Notes: generated from the letters alone by a model not told the origin. Counted from the stretch's first letter, positions 34,334 to 41,210 are shown. The stretch is 64,000 nucleotides of DNA from Myxococcota bacterium (GCA_041389495.1 JAWKRT010000001.1:1054001-1118000); one strand, 5' to 3'. Numbers and translations: made by a program.

Positions 34334-35065
34334 CTACTTCTTGCGGAGCACCGTGCGCGAGCCCGCGACGAGCAGTCCGATCGCGAGCGCGCCCGCGCCG
34401 AGGAGCGGAAGGGCGGGAACACCGCCGCCGACGAACGCGCCGCGCAGGAGGAACTGGCGGTTCGACGTGCCGCCGTTGTTCGTCTGGTTGATGTACGGCG
34501 AGGCGGCCTGGAAGTCGCCCTCCGCGTCGAACGCCCAGGTGCCGAGGTCGTACGTCGGCGAGTTCACGTCGGGCGACGGCTGCGTCTGACCGTGCGGCAC
34601 CTGCGTTCCCTGCGTGCAGATCGTCTGCGGGCTCGAGATGCAGAAGGCCTGACCGCTGACGGTCCAGCCCGCCAGGATGCCCCAGTCGACCGAGCCGCCG
34701 GGCGCCGTGCTGCCCGTATGGGTGGTGCCGAGGGTGACGTGACGCGTGGAGTCCGAGGTCGTGAACACGTAGGAGCCGGGCCCGAAGATCGGGACGAGGG
34801 CGACCGGTCCGAAGTTCGTGTTCACGATGCGGCGCAGGTTGAAGTCGTTCAGCGTGACGGTGCCGCCGCCGTTGTCGTCGATCTTGTAGTCGCCCTGGAT
34901 GAGCCCGGCACTCGACTGGATCGGCGGGCACAGCGCGACGGAGTACTGGAGCTCGTCACCGGCGGTGCCGTTCGGCGGGGTCGAGTTGTAGGTCTTCACG
35001 ACGGCCGAGGCCGGCGCGGCGATCGCCGCGATGGCGAGCGCGAGAACAGCAATCGAGGAACGCAT
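34334..35065 (-). CDS. Exported VPALP-tail surface protein, copy 2
   Basis: A 243-residue paralogue with signal peptide MRSSIAVLALAIAAIAAPASA, then VVKTYNSTPPNGTAGDELQYSVALCPP, GDYKIDDNGGGTVTLNDFNLRRIVNTNFG, FGPGSYVFTTSDSTRHVTLG, VDWGILAGW, FCISSPQTIC and YDLGTWAFDAEGDFQAASPYINQ. The tail is VPALP (216-220), a helix and LRKK. It is intermediate in divergence: its C-terminal ~75 residues are almost identical to copies 3 and 4, the middle is not. The ATG at 35065 follows AGGAGGGAG. Own terminator (34239-34270) and own sigma54-like promoter (~185 nt upstream). Function unknown; probably an exported protein anchored and then processed at the C-terminus. Confidence 0.78.
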   Translation of the reverse strand: MRSSIAVLALAIAAIAAPASAVVKTYNSTPPNGTAGDELQYSVALCPPIQSSAGLIQGDYKIDDNGGGTVTLNDFNLRRIVNTNFGPVALVPIFGPGSYVFTTSDSTRHVTLGTTHTGSTAPGGSVDWGILAGWTVSGQAFCISSPQTICTQGTQVPHGQTQPSPDVNSPTYDLGTWAFDAEGDFQAASPYINQTNNGGTSNRQFLLRGAFVGGGVPALPLLGAGALAIGLLVAGSRTVLRKK

Positions 35066-35248
35066 TTCGGGGGTCTCCCTCCTGGGCCCGGTCGTGCGTC
35101 CTGCACGCCGAGCGGTCTGGTCGATGATCCGGCTGCCCGCGTCGCAGGAGACTTCCGCGGTGCGGGGCAGCCCGACACGTGAGCGCGACTCCGCGGCGGT
35201 GACCAGCGTGCTGGTCGTGCGCGCTACGCCGCGGCGGCGCGCGCCGAC

Positions 35249-35263
35249 TGCAACTCACATGCC
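35249..35263 (-). promoter_or_regulatory. Sigma54-type -24/-12 promoter of VPALP copy 2
   Basis: The minus strand reads GGCATGTGAGTTGCA. GG is at 35263-35262 and GC at 35251-35250, with N10 between. The -12 GC is about 185 nt upstream of the start codon, leaving a long leader. Confidence 0.7.
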
Positions 35264-35313
35264 GTGATGACGCAGCGCGTAGGCCCACGCCGCGGCGCGT
35301 CGCCGCCCACTCC

Positions 35314-35328
35314 GGCGCGTTTCGCGCC
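35314..35328 (-). promoter_or_regulatory. Palindrome GGCGCG-N3-CGCGCC upstream of copy 2
   Basis: A perfect inverted repeat, GGCGCG-TTT-CGCGCC, centred at 35321, 71 nt upstream of the -12 element (about -83 from the predicted start of transcription). This is a typical distance for an enhancer-binding protein site. The same element is at 36408-36422. Confidence 0.55.
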
Positions 35329-35392
35329 ACGAACTTGGCGCAATATGGGCCAAGAGACGGCATGTCCCGGTCGCCGAGTGGCCCGAAAGCAG

Positions 35393-35424
35393 GAAGGGCC
35401 GCTGGCGGATGCCAGCGGCCCTTC
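35393..35424 (-). terminator. Perfect 14-bp hairpin terminator of VPALP copy 3
   Basis: GAAGGGCCGCTGGC (35393-35406) pairs perfectly with GCCAGCGGCCCTTC (35411-35424) around a GGAT loop, 65 nt beyond the stop of copy 3. Apart from the loop it equals the terminators of copies 2 and 4. Confidence 0.75.
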
Positions 35425-35489
35425 GGAGAGGCCGCGCGAGCCGCGTGCACCCTCGCGGGCGCCGCGCGTCTCGCGCTCTTCGCGCGCGG

Positions 35490-36221
35490 CTACTTCTTGC
35501 GGAGCACCGTGCGCGAGCCCGCGACGAGCAGGCCGATCGCGAGCGCGCCCGCGCCGATCAGCGGCAGGGCGGGGACGCCACCGCCGACGAACGCGCCGCG
35601 GATGAGGAACTGGCGGTTCGACGTGCCGCCGTTGTTCGTCTGGTTGATGTACGGCGAGGCGGCCTGGAAGTCGCCCTCCGCGTCGAACGCCCAGGTGCCG
35701 AGGTCGTACGTCGGCGAGTTCACGTCGGGCGAGGGTGTCGTCATGCCGTGCGGCACCTGCGATCCCGCGGTGCAGATCGTGAGCGGGCTCGAGATGCAGA
35801 AGGCCTGACCGCTGTTGCTCCAGCCCGACAGGATGCCCCAGTCGATCGAGCCGCCGGGCGCCGTGCTGCCGGGGTGGGTGGTGCCGAGCGTCGGGCGGCG
35901 CGTGGCGTCGGAGGTGACGAACACGTAGGCGCCGGGCCCGAAGACGACGGTGATCGCGTCGGGGCCGAAGTTGGTGTTCACGATGCGGCGCATGTTGAAG
36001 TCGGTGATGGTCACCGTGCCGCCGCCGTTGTCGTTGAGCTGGTAGTCGCCCTGCATGAGGCCCGCGCTCGACTGGATGGGCGGGCAGAGCGTCGTCGAGT
36101 ACTGGAGCTCGTCGCCGGGCGTTCCGTGCGGCGGCGTGGCGTCGTAGGTCTTCACCACGGCGGAGGCCGGCGCGGCGATCGCGGCGGCCGCGAGCGCGAG
36201 AATCCACTTCGAGATTCGCAT
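35490..36221 (-). CDS. Exported VPALP-tail surface protein, copy 3
   Basis: A 243-residue paralogue. Signal peptide MRISKWILALAAAAIAAPASA is followed by VVKTYDATPPHGTPGDELQYSTTLCPP, GDYQLNDNGGGTVTITDFNMRRIV, FGPGAYVFVTSDATRRPTLG, IDWGILSGW, FCISSPLTIC and YDLGTWAFDAEGDFQ. It ends in VPALP (216-220), a hydrophobic helix and LRKK. It differs from copy 4 at only a few residues outside the signal peptide, so the two arose by recent duplication or are homogenised by conversion. The ATG at 36221 follows AAGGAGCTGCTCG. The DxGxGxA-free, beta-rich body matches no enzyme family I know. Confidence 0.78.
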   Translation of the reverse strand: MRISKWILALAAAAIAAPASAVVKTYDATPPHGTPGDELQYSTTLCPPIQSSAGLMQGDYQLNDNGGGTVTITDFNMRRIVNTNFGPDAITVVFGPGAYVFVTSDATRRPTLGTTHPGSTAPGGSIDWGILSGWSNSGQAFCISSPLTICTAGSQVPHGMTTPSPDVNSPTYDLGTWAFDAEGDFQAASPYINQTNNGGTSNRQFLIRGAFVGGGVPALPLIGAGALAIGLLVAGSRTVLRKK

Positions 36222-36341
36222 TTCGAGCAGCTCCTTGTGCCGTTCGGCCGCTGCCCCCGCGCGATCGGCGGCGGTGCGTGCCGGGTTCCTCGGCCATCCC
36301 TGCGGGACCCAGCGGTCGTGGGATGGACGAAGCCGGGGCAA

Positions 36342-36357
36342 AGCAAGGCGCATGCCC
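36342..36357 (-). promoter_or_regulatory. Sigma54-type -24/-12 promoter of VPALP copy 3
   Basis: The minus strand reads GGGCATGCGCCTTGCT. GG is at 36356-36355 and GC at 36344-36343, with N10 between. The -12 GC is about 122 nt upstream of the start codon. Confidence 0.7.
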
Positions 36358-36407
36358 TCGCGTACGACGCGCGTGGACGTGCACGAGCCCGCGTGCGCGG
36401 ACGCGCT

Positions 36408-36422
36408 GGCGCGATTCGCGCC
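36408..36422 (-). promoter_or_regulatory. Palindrome GGCGCG-N3-CGCGCC upstream of copy 3
   Basis: A perfect inverted repeat, GGCGCG-ATT-CGCGCC, centred at 36415, 72 nt upstream of the -12 element. It is identical in its arms to the element at copy 2, at the same distance within 1 nt. Confidence 0.55.
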
Positions 36423-36530
36423 GGTCGAGTGGCGCGGGACGGAGCGGCGACGCGGTCGACGTCGTCGGGCGGCGCGCCCGGCGGCTGCGCATCGCCGCGG
36501 CCCCTTCCGCGCTCCAGGGGTGTGAAGGAA

Positions 36531-36562
36531 GAAGGGCCGCTGGCGGTTGCCAGCGGCCCTTC
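36531..36562 (-). terminator. Perfect 14-bp hairpin terminator of VPALP copy 4
   Basis: GAAGGGCCGCTGGC (36531-36544) and GCCAGCGGCCCTTC (36549-36562) with a GGTT loop, 65 nt beyond the stop of copy 4. Read leftward, the strand continues TTCCTTCACACC. Confidence 0.75.
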
Positions 36563-36627
36563 GGAGAGGCCGCGCGAGCCGCGTGCACCCTCGCGGGCGC
36601 CGCGCGTCTCGCGCTCTTCGCGCGCGG

Positions 36628-37359
36628 CTACTTCTTGCGGAGCACCGTGCGCGAGCCCGCGACGAGCAGGCCGATCGCGAGCGCGCCCGCGCCGATCAGC
36701 GGCAGGGCGGGGACGCCACCGCCGACGAACGTGCCGCGGATGAGGAACTGGCGGTTCGACGTGCCGCCGTTGTTCGTCTGGTTGATGTACGGCGAGGCGG
36801 CCTGGAAGTCGCCCTCCGCGTCGAACGCCCAGGTGCCGAGGTCGTACGTCGGCGAGTTCACGTCGGGCGACGGCGTCGTGATGCCGTGCGGCGTCTGCGC
36901 GCCCGCGGTGCAGATCGTCTGCGGGCTCGAGATGCAGAAGGCCTGGCCGCTGTTGCTCCAGCCTGCGAGCACGCCCCAGTCGACCGAGCCGCCGGGCGCC
37001 GTGCTGCCGGGGTGCGTGGTGCCGAGCGTCGGGCGGCGCGTGGCGTCGGAGGTGACGAACACGTAGGCGCCGGGCCCGAAGACGACGGTGATCGCGTCGG
37101 GGCCGAAGTTGGTGTTCACGATGCGGCGCATGTTGAAGTCGGTGATGGTCACCGTGCCGCCGCCGTTGTCGTTGAGCTGGTAGTCGCCCTGCATGAGGCC
37201 CGCGCTCGACTGGATGGGCGGGCAGAGCGTCGTCGAGTACTGGAGCTCGTCGCCCGCGACGCCGTGCGGCGGGGTCGAGTCGTAGGTCTTCACGACGGCC
37301 GAGGCCGGCGCGGCGATCGCGGCGGCCGCGAGCGCGAGGATGGCGTGCGAGAAGCGCAT
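36628..37359 (-). CDS. Exported VPALP-tail surface protein, copy 4
   Basis: A 243-residue paralogue, near-identical to copy 3 after the signal peptide (MRFSHAILALAAAAIAAPASA). It keeps TPPHGVAGDELQYSTTLCPP, FGPGAYVFVTSDATRRPTLG, VDWGVLAGW, FCISSPQTIC and the tail VPALP (216-220), helix, LRKK. Terminator-to-start spans 829 bases, exactly as for copy 3, so the duplicated unit includes gene plus terminator but not the distal promoter region. The ATG at 37359 follows AGGAGAGAAC. Own sigma54-like promoter (~168 nt upstream). No exosortase or other processing enzyme is encoded in the window. Confidence 0.78.
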   Translation of the reverse strand: MRFSHAILALAAAAIAAPASAVVKTYDSTPPHGVAGDELQYSTTLCPPIQSSAGLMQGDYQLNDNGGGTVTITDFNMRRIVNTNFGPDAITVVFGPGAYVFVTSDATRRPTLGTTHPGSTAPGGSVDWGVLAGWSNSGQAFCISSPQTICTAGAQTPHGITTPSPDVNSPTYDLGTWAFDAEGDFQAASPYINQTNNGGTSNRQFLIRGTFVGGGVPALPLIGAGALAIGLLVAGSRTVLRKK

Positions 37360-37526
37360 TCCGTTCTCTCCTGGTCTTGCTCTGGACTGGTTCGAGTCTC
37401 TCGGTTGCCTCCGCGCGCGCTCCGGCCCCACGGTGAGGCCGGGTGTTCGCGTCGCGGGGCAGCGCCTCGGCCTCGTTCGAGCGGGTGACCCGGCGGCTTC
37501 GGCTCTGGCGCTGCTCCCCAAAGTGG

Positions 37527-37542
37527 TGCAAAGCCCATGCCT
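37527..37542 (-). promoter_or_regulatory. Sigma54-type -24/-12 promoter of VPALP copy 4
   Basis: The minus strand reads AGGCATGGGCTTTGCA. GG is at 37541-37540 and GC at 37529-37528, with N10 between; GGCATGNNNNTTGCA is shared with copy 2. The -12 GC is about 168 nt upstream of the start codon. Confidence 0.7.
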
Positions 37543-37591
37543 CTGCGCGGGGCCGCTGAGCGCGATGCCGCAGTGCGTCGGCGTCCCGGGT

Positions 37592-37606
37592 GGTGCGTTC
37601 CGCTCC
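37592..37606 (-). promoter_or_regulatory. Degenerate palindrome upstream of copy 4
   Basis: GGTGCG-TTC-CGCTCC matches the copy 2 palindrome at 12 of 15 positions. It is centred at 37599, 71 nt upstream of the -12 element, the same spacing as at copies 2 and 3. Confidence 0.45.
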
Positions 37607-37878
37607 ACCCGATGGTGCGAGGTGAGCCGAGCGCTGCCGGCGCGTTGCCGGTGCTCGTGCGACCGCGCGCAACCGTTCGCGGCGGGCGGCGCGGTGGTCG
37701 CCGCGCCGGCCGTGTGGTACTCCAGCGCCGCGCCGCGTCGTCGTCGTGCACGAGCGCCGCCGCGCACGGGCGCCGCGCACGGGGCGGGGCGCACGGGGCG
37801 GGGCGCGCCACGCTCTCCCGATTCCCATCCACTCGACGGTCGGCGCTCCCCACGATCCCAGGGCGCCGGGGGCTCGCC

Positions 37879-38772
37879 ATGGCGACCGCGATCGGTCGGA
37901 CCGTTCGCACCTATGCGGAGCTGACGAAGCCGCGGCTCCTCCCGCTCGTGCTGGTCACCGGCATCCCGGCGCTCGCGATGGCGGCGGGCGAGTGGCCGTC
38001 GTTCTCGACGATGCTCGTCGTGCTCGGCGGCATCGCGATGGCGGCCGCAGCCGCGAACACGTTCAACGCCTACATCGAGCGCGATCTCGACAAGCACATG
38101 GAGCGCACGAAGGATCGGCCGCTCCCGTCCGGTCGGCTCGCGCCTCGCGCCGCGCTCGCCTTCGGGCTCGCGCTGACGGTGCTGTCCACCGCCGTCCTCT
38201 ACGCGCAGGGCGGCCCGATGGCGGCCGGGCTCGGCGTCGCCACGATCCTCTTCTACGTCTTCGTCTACACGATCTGGCTCAAGCCGCGCTCGGCGTGGAA
38301 CGCGGTGATCGGCGGCGCCGCCGGCGCGGCCGCACCTCTGATCGCCGACGCCGCGGTGCACGGGACCGTGGGCGCTCCCGGCCTCGTGCTGTTCGCGATC
38401 GTGTTCTTCTGGCAGCCGCCGCACGTGTGGGCGATCGCGCTCTTCCGCAAGGAGGAGTACGCGAGCGCGGGCTTCCCCGTGCTTCCGAACGTGATCGGCG
38501 ACGAAGCGACGCGCTGGCGGATCTTCTGGTACACGCTCGCGCTCGTCCCCGTGACGCTCGCGCCGGTTGTGCTCGGCCTTTCGGGCGGGCTCTATCTCGC
38601 CGTCGCCGTGGCCGCGAACGCGTGGTTCGTCGCGCACGCGGTGCGCGTGCTGCGGGAGCGCACGCCCGAGGCCGCGCGCGGGCTCTTCTTCGCGTCGCTC
38701 GGCTATCTGTTCGCGCTCTTCGCGGCGATGATCGCGGAGCTCGCGGCCGGCCTCTCTCCCGCGCTGCGCTAG
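37879..38772 (+). CDS. ctaB: Protohaem IX farnesyltransferase
   Basis: A 297-residue membrane prenyltransferase that makes haem O, the precursor of haem A for aa3-type oxidase. It has the UbiA-family Asp motif NTFNAYIERDLDKHMERTKDRPLPSGRL and the second motif YTIWLKPRSAWNAVIGG, plus FFWQPPHVWAIALFRKEEYASAGFPVLP, characteristic of CtaB/CyoE. About nine hydrophobic segments. ATG at 37879. It starts the rightward respiratory block that ends with carbonic anhydrase; haem A synthase itself is not in the window. Confidence 0.93.
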   Translation: MATAIGRTVRTYAELTKPRLLPLVLVTGIPALAMAAGEWPSFSTMLVVLGGIAMAAAAANTFNAYIERDLDKHMERTKDRPLPSGRLAPRAALAFGLALTVLSTAVLYAQGGPMAAGLGVATILFYVFVYTIWLKPRSAWNAVIGGAAGAAAPLIADAAVHGTVGAPGLVLFAIVFFWQPPHVWAIALFRKEEYASAGFPVLPNVIGDEATRWRIFWYTLALVPVTLAPVVLGLSGGLYLAVAVAANAWFVAHAVRVLRERTPEAARGLFFASLGYLFALFAAMIAELAAGLSPALR

Positions 38773-38785
38773 CCGAGCCGCGCCC

Positions 38786-39226
38786 GTGAGCCCGCCCGAC
38801 GCGCTCGCCGCCCTTCCCGCCGTCAACGCGTCGCTCAACGCGATCGCGTGCGGGCTGCTCGTGTACGGACGCGCGCTCGCGCGGGCGGGCCGCGAGCGCG
38901 CGCACCGCCGCGTGATGATCGCCGCGTTCGCGGTCTCGAGCGTCTTCCTGGCGCTCTACGTCGCGCACAAGTGGTCGCGCGACTTCGAGAACACGACCTT
39001 CCACGCGACCGGCCTCGCGAAGACGGCCTACCTGGCGCTGCTCGCGAGCCACGTCGCGCTCGCGACGAGCGTGCCCGTGTTCGCGATCGCGCTGATCCGG
39101 CTCGGCCTCCGCGACGAGCGCGAGCGACATCGCCGGCTCGCGCGCATCGCGTGGCCCGTGTGGCTCTACGTCTCGATCACGGGCGTCGCGATCTACGTGC
39201 TGCTCTACCACCTGAACCCGCAGTGA
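38786..39226 (+). CDS. DUF420 membrane protein (CtaM-like)
   Basis: A 146-residue protein with four hydrophobic segments and the DUF420 pattern: LPAVNASLNAIACGLLVYG, AHRRVMIAAFAVSSVFLALYVAHKW and RRLARIAWPVWLYVSITGVAIYVLLYHL. Its conserved histidines may bind a metal or haem. In Firmicutes a DUF420 protein (CtaM) is needed for assembly of the haem A-containing oxidase. Its place 13 nt after ctaB and just before the oxidase genes supports the same role here. GTG start at 38786. Confidence 0.85.
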   Translation: MSPPDALAALPAVNASLNAIACGLLVYGRALARAGRERAHRRVMIAAFAVSSVFLALYVAHKWSRDFENTTFHATGLAKTAYLALLASHVALATSVPVFAIALIRLGLRDERERHRRLARIAWPVWLYVSITGVAIYVLLYHLNPQ

Positions 39227-39668
39227 GCGCGCGCGCGGCGGAGGTCGCGCGGGCGGCTCGGGCGAACGCCCGAGCGCGCGCCGCGCGCGCGTCGGACGGC
39301 GCGCGGGAGACGCGCTGCAACGCAATGTGGCCTTGCCCGCCCCATACCCGTGGGCTAACCCACCGCGCGCTCGGCACACCGCGGCGAGTCGTCGCGGCAA
39401 CTGCAGGCGCGACGCTCCGGTCGCGGTTCACTTTTCGCTTTTCCGGGCGCGCTCGAAGCGCGATGCTCCCGCTCCGCGCGCGGGGGGATGCGCGGGCAGC
39501 GGTCGGGCGCGGAGCAGAGGGACGCGCCGCCCGCGCGCACGCGTGCGCGACGGCTCTCGAACGACGGCTCGTACACGACGGATTCACCCCGACCTGCGGT
39601 CGGTCTCGCTATCGCCAATCGGCCCGTCTCGATCCGACGGTCCACCTGACGGGAAGCCGCCAAGCATC
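39227..39668. other. Gap between DUF420 and cytochrome c genes
   Basis: A 442-base gap with no supported gene; open frames here are Arg/Ala-rich and featureless. It holds a hairpin at 39256-39275. The stretch 39427-39445 (CACTTTTCGCTTTTCC) is AT-richer than its surroundings and may be part of the promoter of the oxidase operon, but I cannot define -35/-10 boxes. Confidence 0.45.
39256..39275 (+). terminator. Hairpin after the DUF420 gene
   Basis: GCTCGGGCG (39256-39264) and CGCCCGAGC (39267-39275) are perfectly complementary around AA, 29 nt after the DUF420 stop. No T run follows. It probably ends or attenuates the ctaB-DUF420 transcript. Confidence 0.45.
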
Positions 39669-40322
39669 ATGAAGCACCTCACTCTCATCGCCATCGTCGC
39701 CGTCGCGTTCGCCGCGGCGCCGCACGCGGTCGCCGAAGGCGGCGACGCCGCGAACGGAGCGGAGATCTTCGCCACGTGCGTGCCGTGCCACGGAGCGGAC
39801 GGGCAGGGACGCGCGGTCGGGAAGGGCCCGGCGATCGCCGGCCTGCCGCAGTGGTACGTCGAGGGGCAGCTCGGCAAGTTCCAGAGCGGCGGGCGCGGCG
39901 CGCATCCCGACGACCACGAGGGCCTGCGCATGCGGCCGATGTCGCGATCGCTGATGAACCGCGACGGTGTCGTGAAGAGCCGCGTGCAGGATGTCGCCGC
40001 GTACGTCGCGAGCCTGCCGAAGGCGTCGCCCGCGCACACCGTCGACGGCGACGCCGAGGTCGGCAAGTCGCTCTACACGCCGTGCATCGCGTGCCACGGG
40101 CCGGCGGGCGGGGGCAACCCGGCGCTGAACGCGCCGCCCCTCGTCGGGCTGAACGACTGGTACCTGGTGCAGTCGATCGAGAAGTTCCAGGCCGGCATCC
40201 GCGGCGGCAACGCCGCGAAGGATCCGACCGGCGCGCTGATGCGGCCGATGGCGATGACGCTCACGGACGCGAAGAAGGTCAAGGACGTCGTCGCGTACAT
40301 CCGCACGCTCGGCGCGAACTAG
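39669..40322 (+). CDS. Dihaem cytochrome c (c4/c553-like)
   Basis: A 217-residue periplasmic protein with a signal peptide (MKHLTLIAIVAVAFAAAPHAVAE) and two class I cytochrome domains. The haem motifs are CVPCH (37-41) and CIACH (139-143), and each is followed by a MRPMS or MRPMA axial-Met segment. The internal duplication is as in cytochrome c4. Its position directly ahead of coxB suggests it donates electrons to the aa3-type oxidase. ATG at 39669; the intergenic distance to the small membrane protein gene is 52 nt. Confidence 0.88.
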   Translation: MKHLTLIAIVAVAFAAAPHAVAEGGDAANGAEIFATCVPCHGADGQGRAVGKGPAIAGLPQWYVEGQLGKFQSGGRGAHPDDHEGLRMRPMSRSLMNRDGVVKSRVQDVAAYVASLPKASPAHTVDGDAEVGKSLYTPCIACHGPAGGGNPALNAPPLVGLNDWYLVQSIEKFQAGIRGGNAAKDPTGALMRPMAMTLTDAKKVKDVVAYIRTLGAN

Positions 40323-40374
40323 CATTCCAGCCGCGGGCGCCCGAGCGCGTCCGCCATCGAACGAGGAGACCACC

Positions 40375-40482
40375 GTGGCAGGACCCGAGAGGGACCCGGA
40401 CGATCTCGCCTACCGAGCCTTCCTGATCACCATGGGCGGCGTGCTCTCGTTCGTCGCCGTCGTCTTCATCTTCATCCTCTGA
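40375..40482 (+). CDS. 35-residue single-helix membrane protein in the oxidase operon
   Basis: A small ORF, GTG at 40375 to TGA at 40482, preceded by ACGAGGAGACCACC. The product VAGPERDPDDLAYRAFLITM continues as GGVLSFVAVVFIFIL: an acidic N-terminus and one transmembrane helix at the very C-terminus. It sits 52 nt after the cytochrome c gene and ends 7 nt before coxB. Length, placement and topology resemble the small accessory subunits (CcoQ/CoxIV-like) that many oxidases carry. No database family is recognised by eye; the coding call rests on the ribosome binding site, spacing and hydrophobic pattern. Confidence 0.65.
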   Translation: MAGPERDPDDLAYRAFLITMGGVLSFVAVVFIFIL

Positions 40483-40489
40483 GGCGCAC

Positions 40490-41182
40490 ATGGTCGAGAT
40501 GTTCCTTCCGCAGGGCTCCACCTACGCGGGCCAGATCGACGGCGTGATCAACCTGGTCACGCTGCTCGTCGGCTTCTGGTTCACGGTCGCGCAGGTGGTC
40601 TTCTTCTGGCTGATCTTCACGCAGCGAGCGAAGCCGGGCGTGCACGCCGGCTACGTGACGGGCGAGGAGGAGTTCCCGAAGAAGTACATCGGCTGGGCGC
40701 ACTGGGGCGTGCTCGCGTGCGACGTGCTCATCCTCGTCTTCGCGGTGCAGGCCTGGTACCGCGTGAAGCAGGATCTCCCGCCGGCGGAGCAGACGGTCCG
40801 CGTGATCGGCCAGCAGTGGGCGTGGACCTTCCAGCACCCCGGCCCGGACGGCCAGCTCGACACGGACGACGACATCACGACGGTCGACGAGCTGCACCTG
40901 CAGAAGGACGTCCTCTACCACTACCAGCTCGAGTCGCGCGACGTGCTGCACAGCTTCTCGGTGCCGGTGTTCCGCCTGAAGCAGGACGCGGTGCCGGGGC
41001 GCACGATCACGGGCTGGTTCAAGCCGATCATCACCGGCGAGCACGACATCCAGTGCGCCGAGATCTGCGGCATCGGTCACGGCATCATGGGCGCGAAGGT
41101 GTTCCTCGAGACGCCCGAGCAGCACGCCGCCTGGATGCAGCAGAACACCACCACCAGCCTCGCGGCCGCGGACCTGCGTTAG
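40490..41182 (+). CDS. coxB: Cytochrome c oxidase subunit II
   Basis: A 230-residue subunit: two N-terminal transmembrane helices (around 20-45 and 70-90) and a periplasmic cupredoxin domain carrying CuA. The ligands are intact: H154 in RDVLHSFSVP, and C189, E191, C193, H197 and M200 in QCAEICGIGHGIMGAKV. WAWTFQHPGPDGQLDT is the family's aromatic region. It accepts electrons from cytochrome c and passes them to haem a. No C-terminal cytochrome c domain is fused; the dihaem cytochrome upstream may take that place. Confidence 0.94.
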   Translation: MVEMFLPQGSTYAGQIDGVINLVTLLVGFWFTVAQVVFFWLIFTQRAKPGVHAGYVTGEEEFPKKYIGWAHWGVLACDVLILVFAVQAWYRVKQDLPPAEQTVRVIGQQWAWTFQHPGPDGQLDTDDDITTVDELHLQKDVLYHYQLESRDVLHSFSVPVFRLKQDAVPGRTITGWFKPIITGEHDIQCAEICGIGHGIMGAKVFLETPEQHAAWMQQNTTTSLAAADLR

Positions 41183-41210
41183 GCGAAGCGCGGTACCGAG
41201 GAGGAGCCCC

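Larger units (their letters stand above)
35066..35392. other. Upstream region of VPALP copy 2
   Basis: A 327-base gap up to the terminator of copy 3. It holds the sigma54-like promoter (35249-35263), the palindrome at 35314-35328 and a second inverted repeat CTTGGC/GCCAAG (35334-35339 and 35349-35354, 9-nt spacer). I see no gene. Confidence 0.5.
36222..36530. other. Upstream region of VPALP copy 3
   Basis: A 309-base gap between copy 3 and the terminator of copy 4. It contains the sigma54-like element (36342-36357) and the palindrome at 36408-36422. Outside these elements it is unrelated to the region upstream of copy 4, although the genes are near-identical. No ORF is convincing. Confidence 0.5.
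37360..37878. other. Divergent promoter region between VPALP copy 4 and ctaB
   Basis: A 519-base gap. Leftward it holds the sigma54-like promoter (37527-37542) and a degenerate palindrome (37592-37606) for copy 4. Near 37770-37800 there is a short GCGCACGGGGCGGG repeat. I cannot identify a promoter for ctaB on the plus strand. An open frame through this region is low-complexity and not convincing. Confidence 0.5.

Noticed and set aside
34239..36562. Recurring hairpins as a mobile repeat (REP/BIME) family
   Set aside because: They occur only at a fixed distance after VPALP-tail gene stops, as part of the duplicated unit, so terminators explain them better.
37537..37878. Possible N-terminal extension of ctaB
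   Set aside because: The open frame upstream of 37879 is low-complexity, passes through the sigma54-like region of copy 4, and CtaB homologues begin near MATAIGRTVRTYAELTKPR.
39327..39668. Extension of the dihaem cytochrome c gene upstream of 39669
   Set aside because: The ATG at 39669 directly precedes a clean signal peptide; the upstream frame is arginine-rich.
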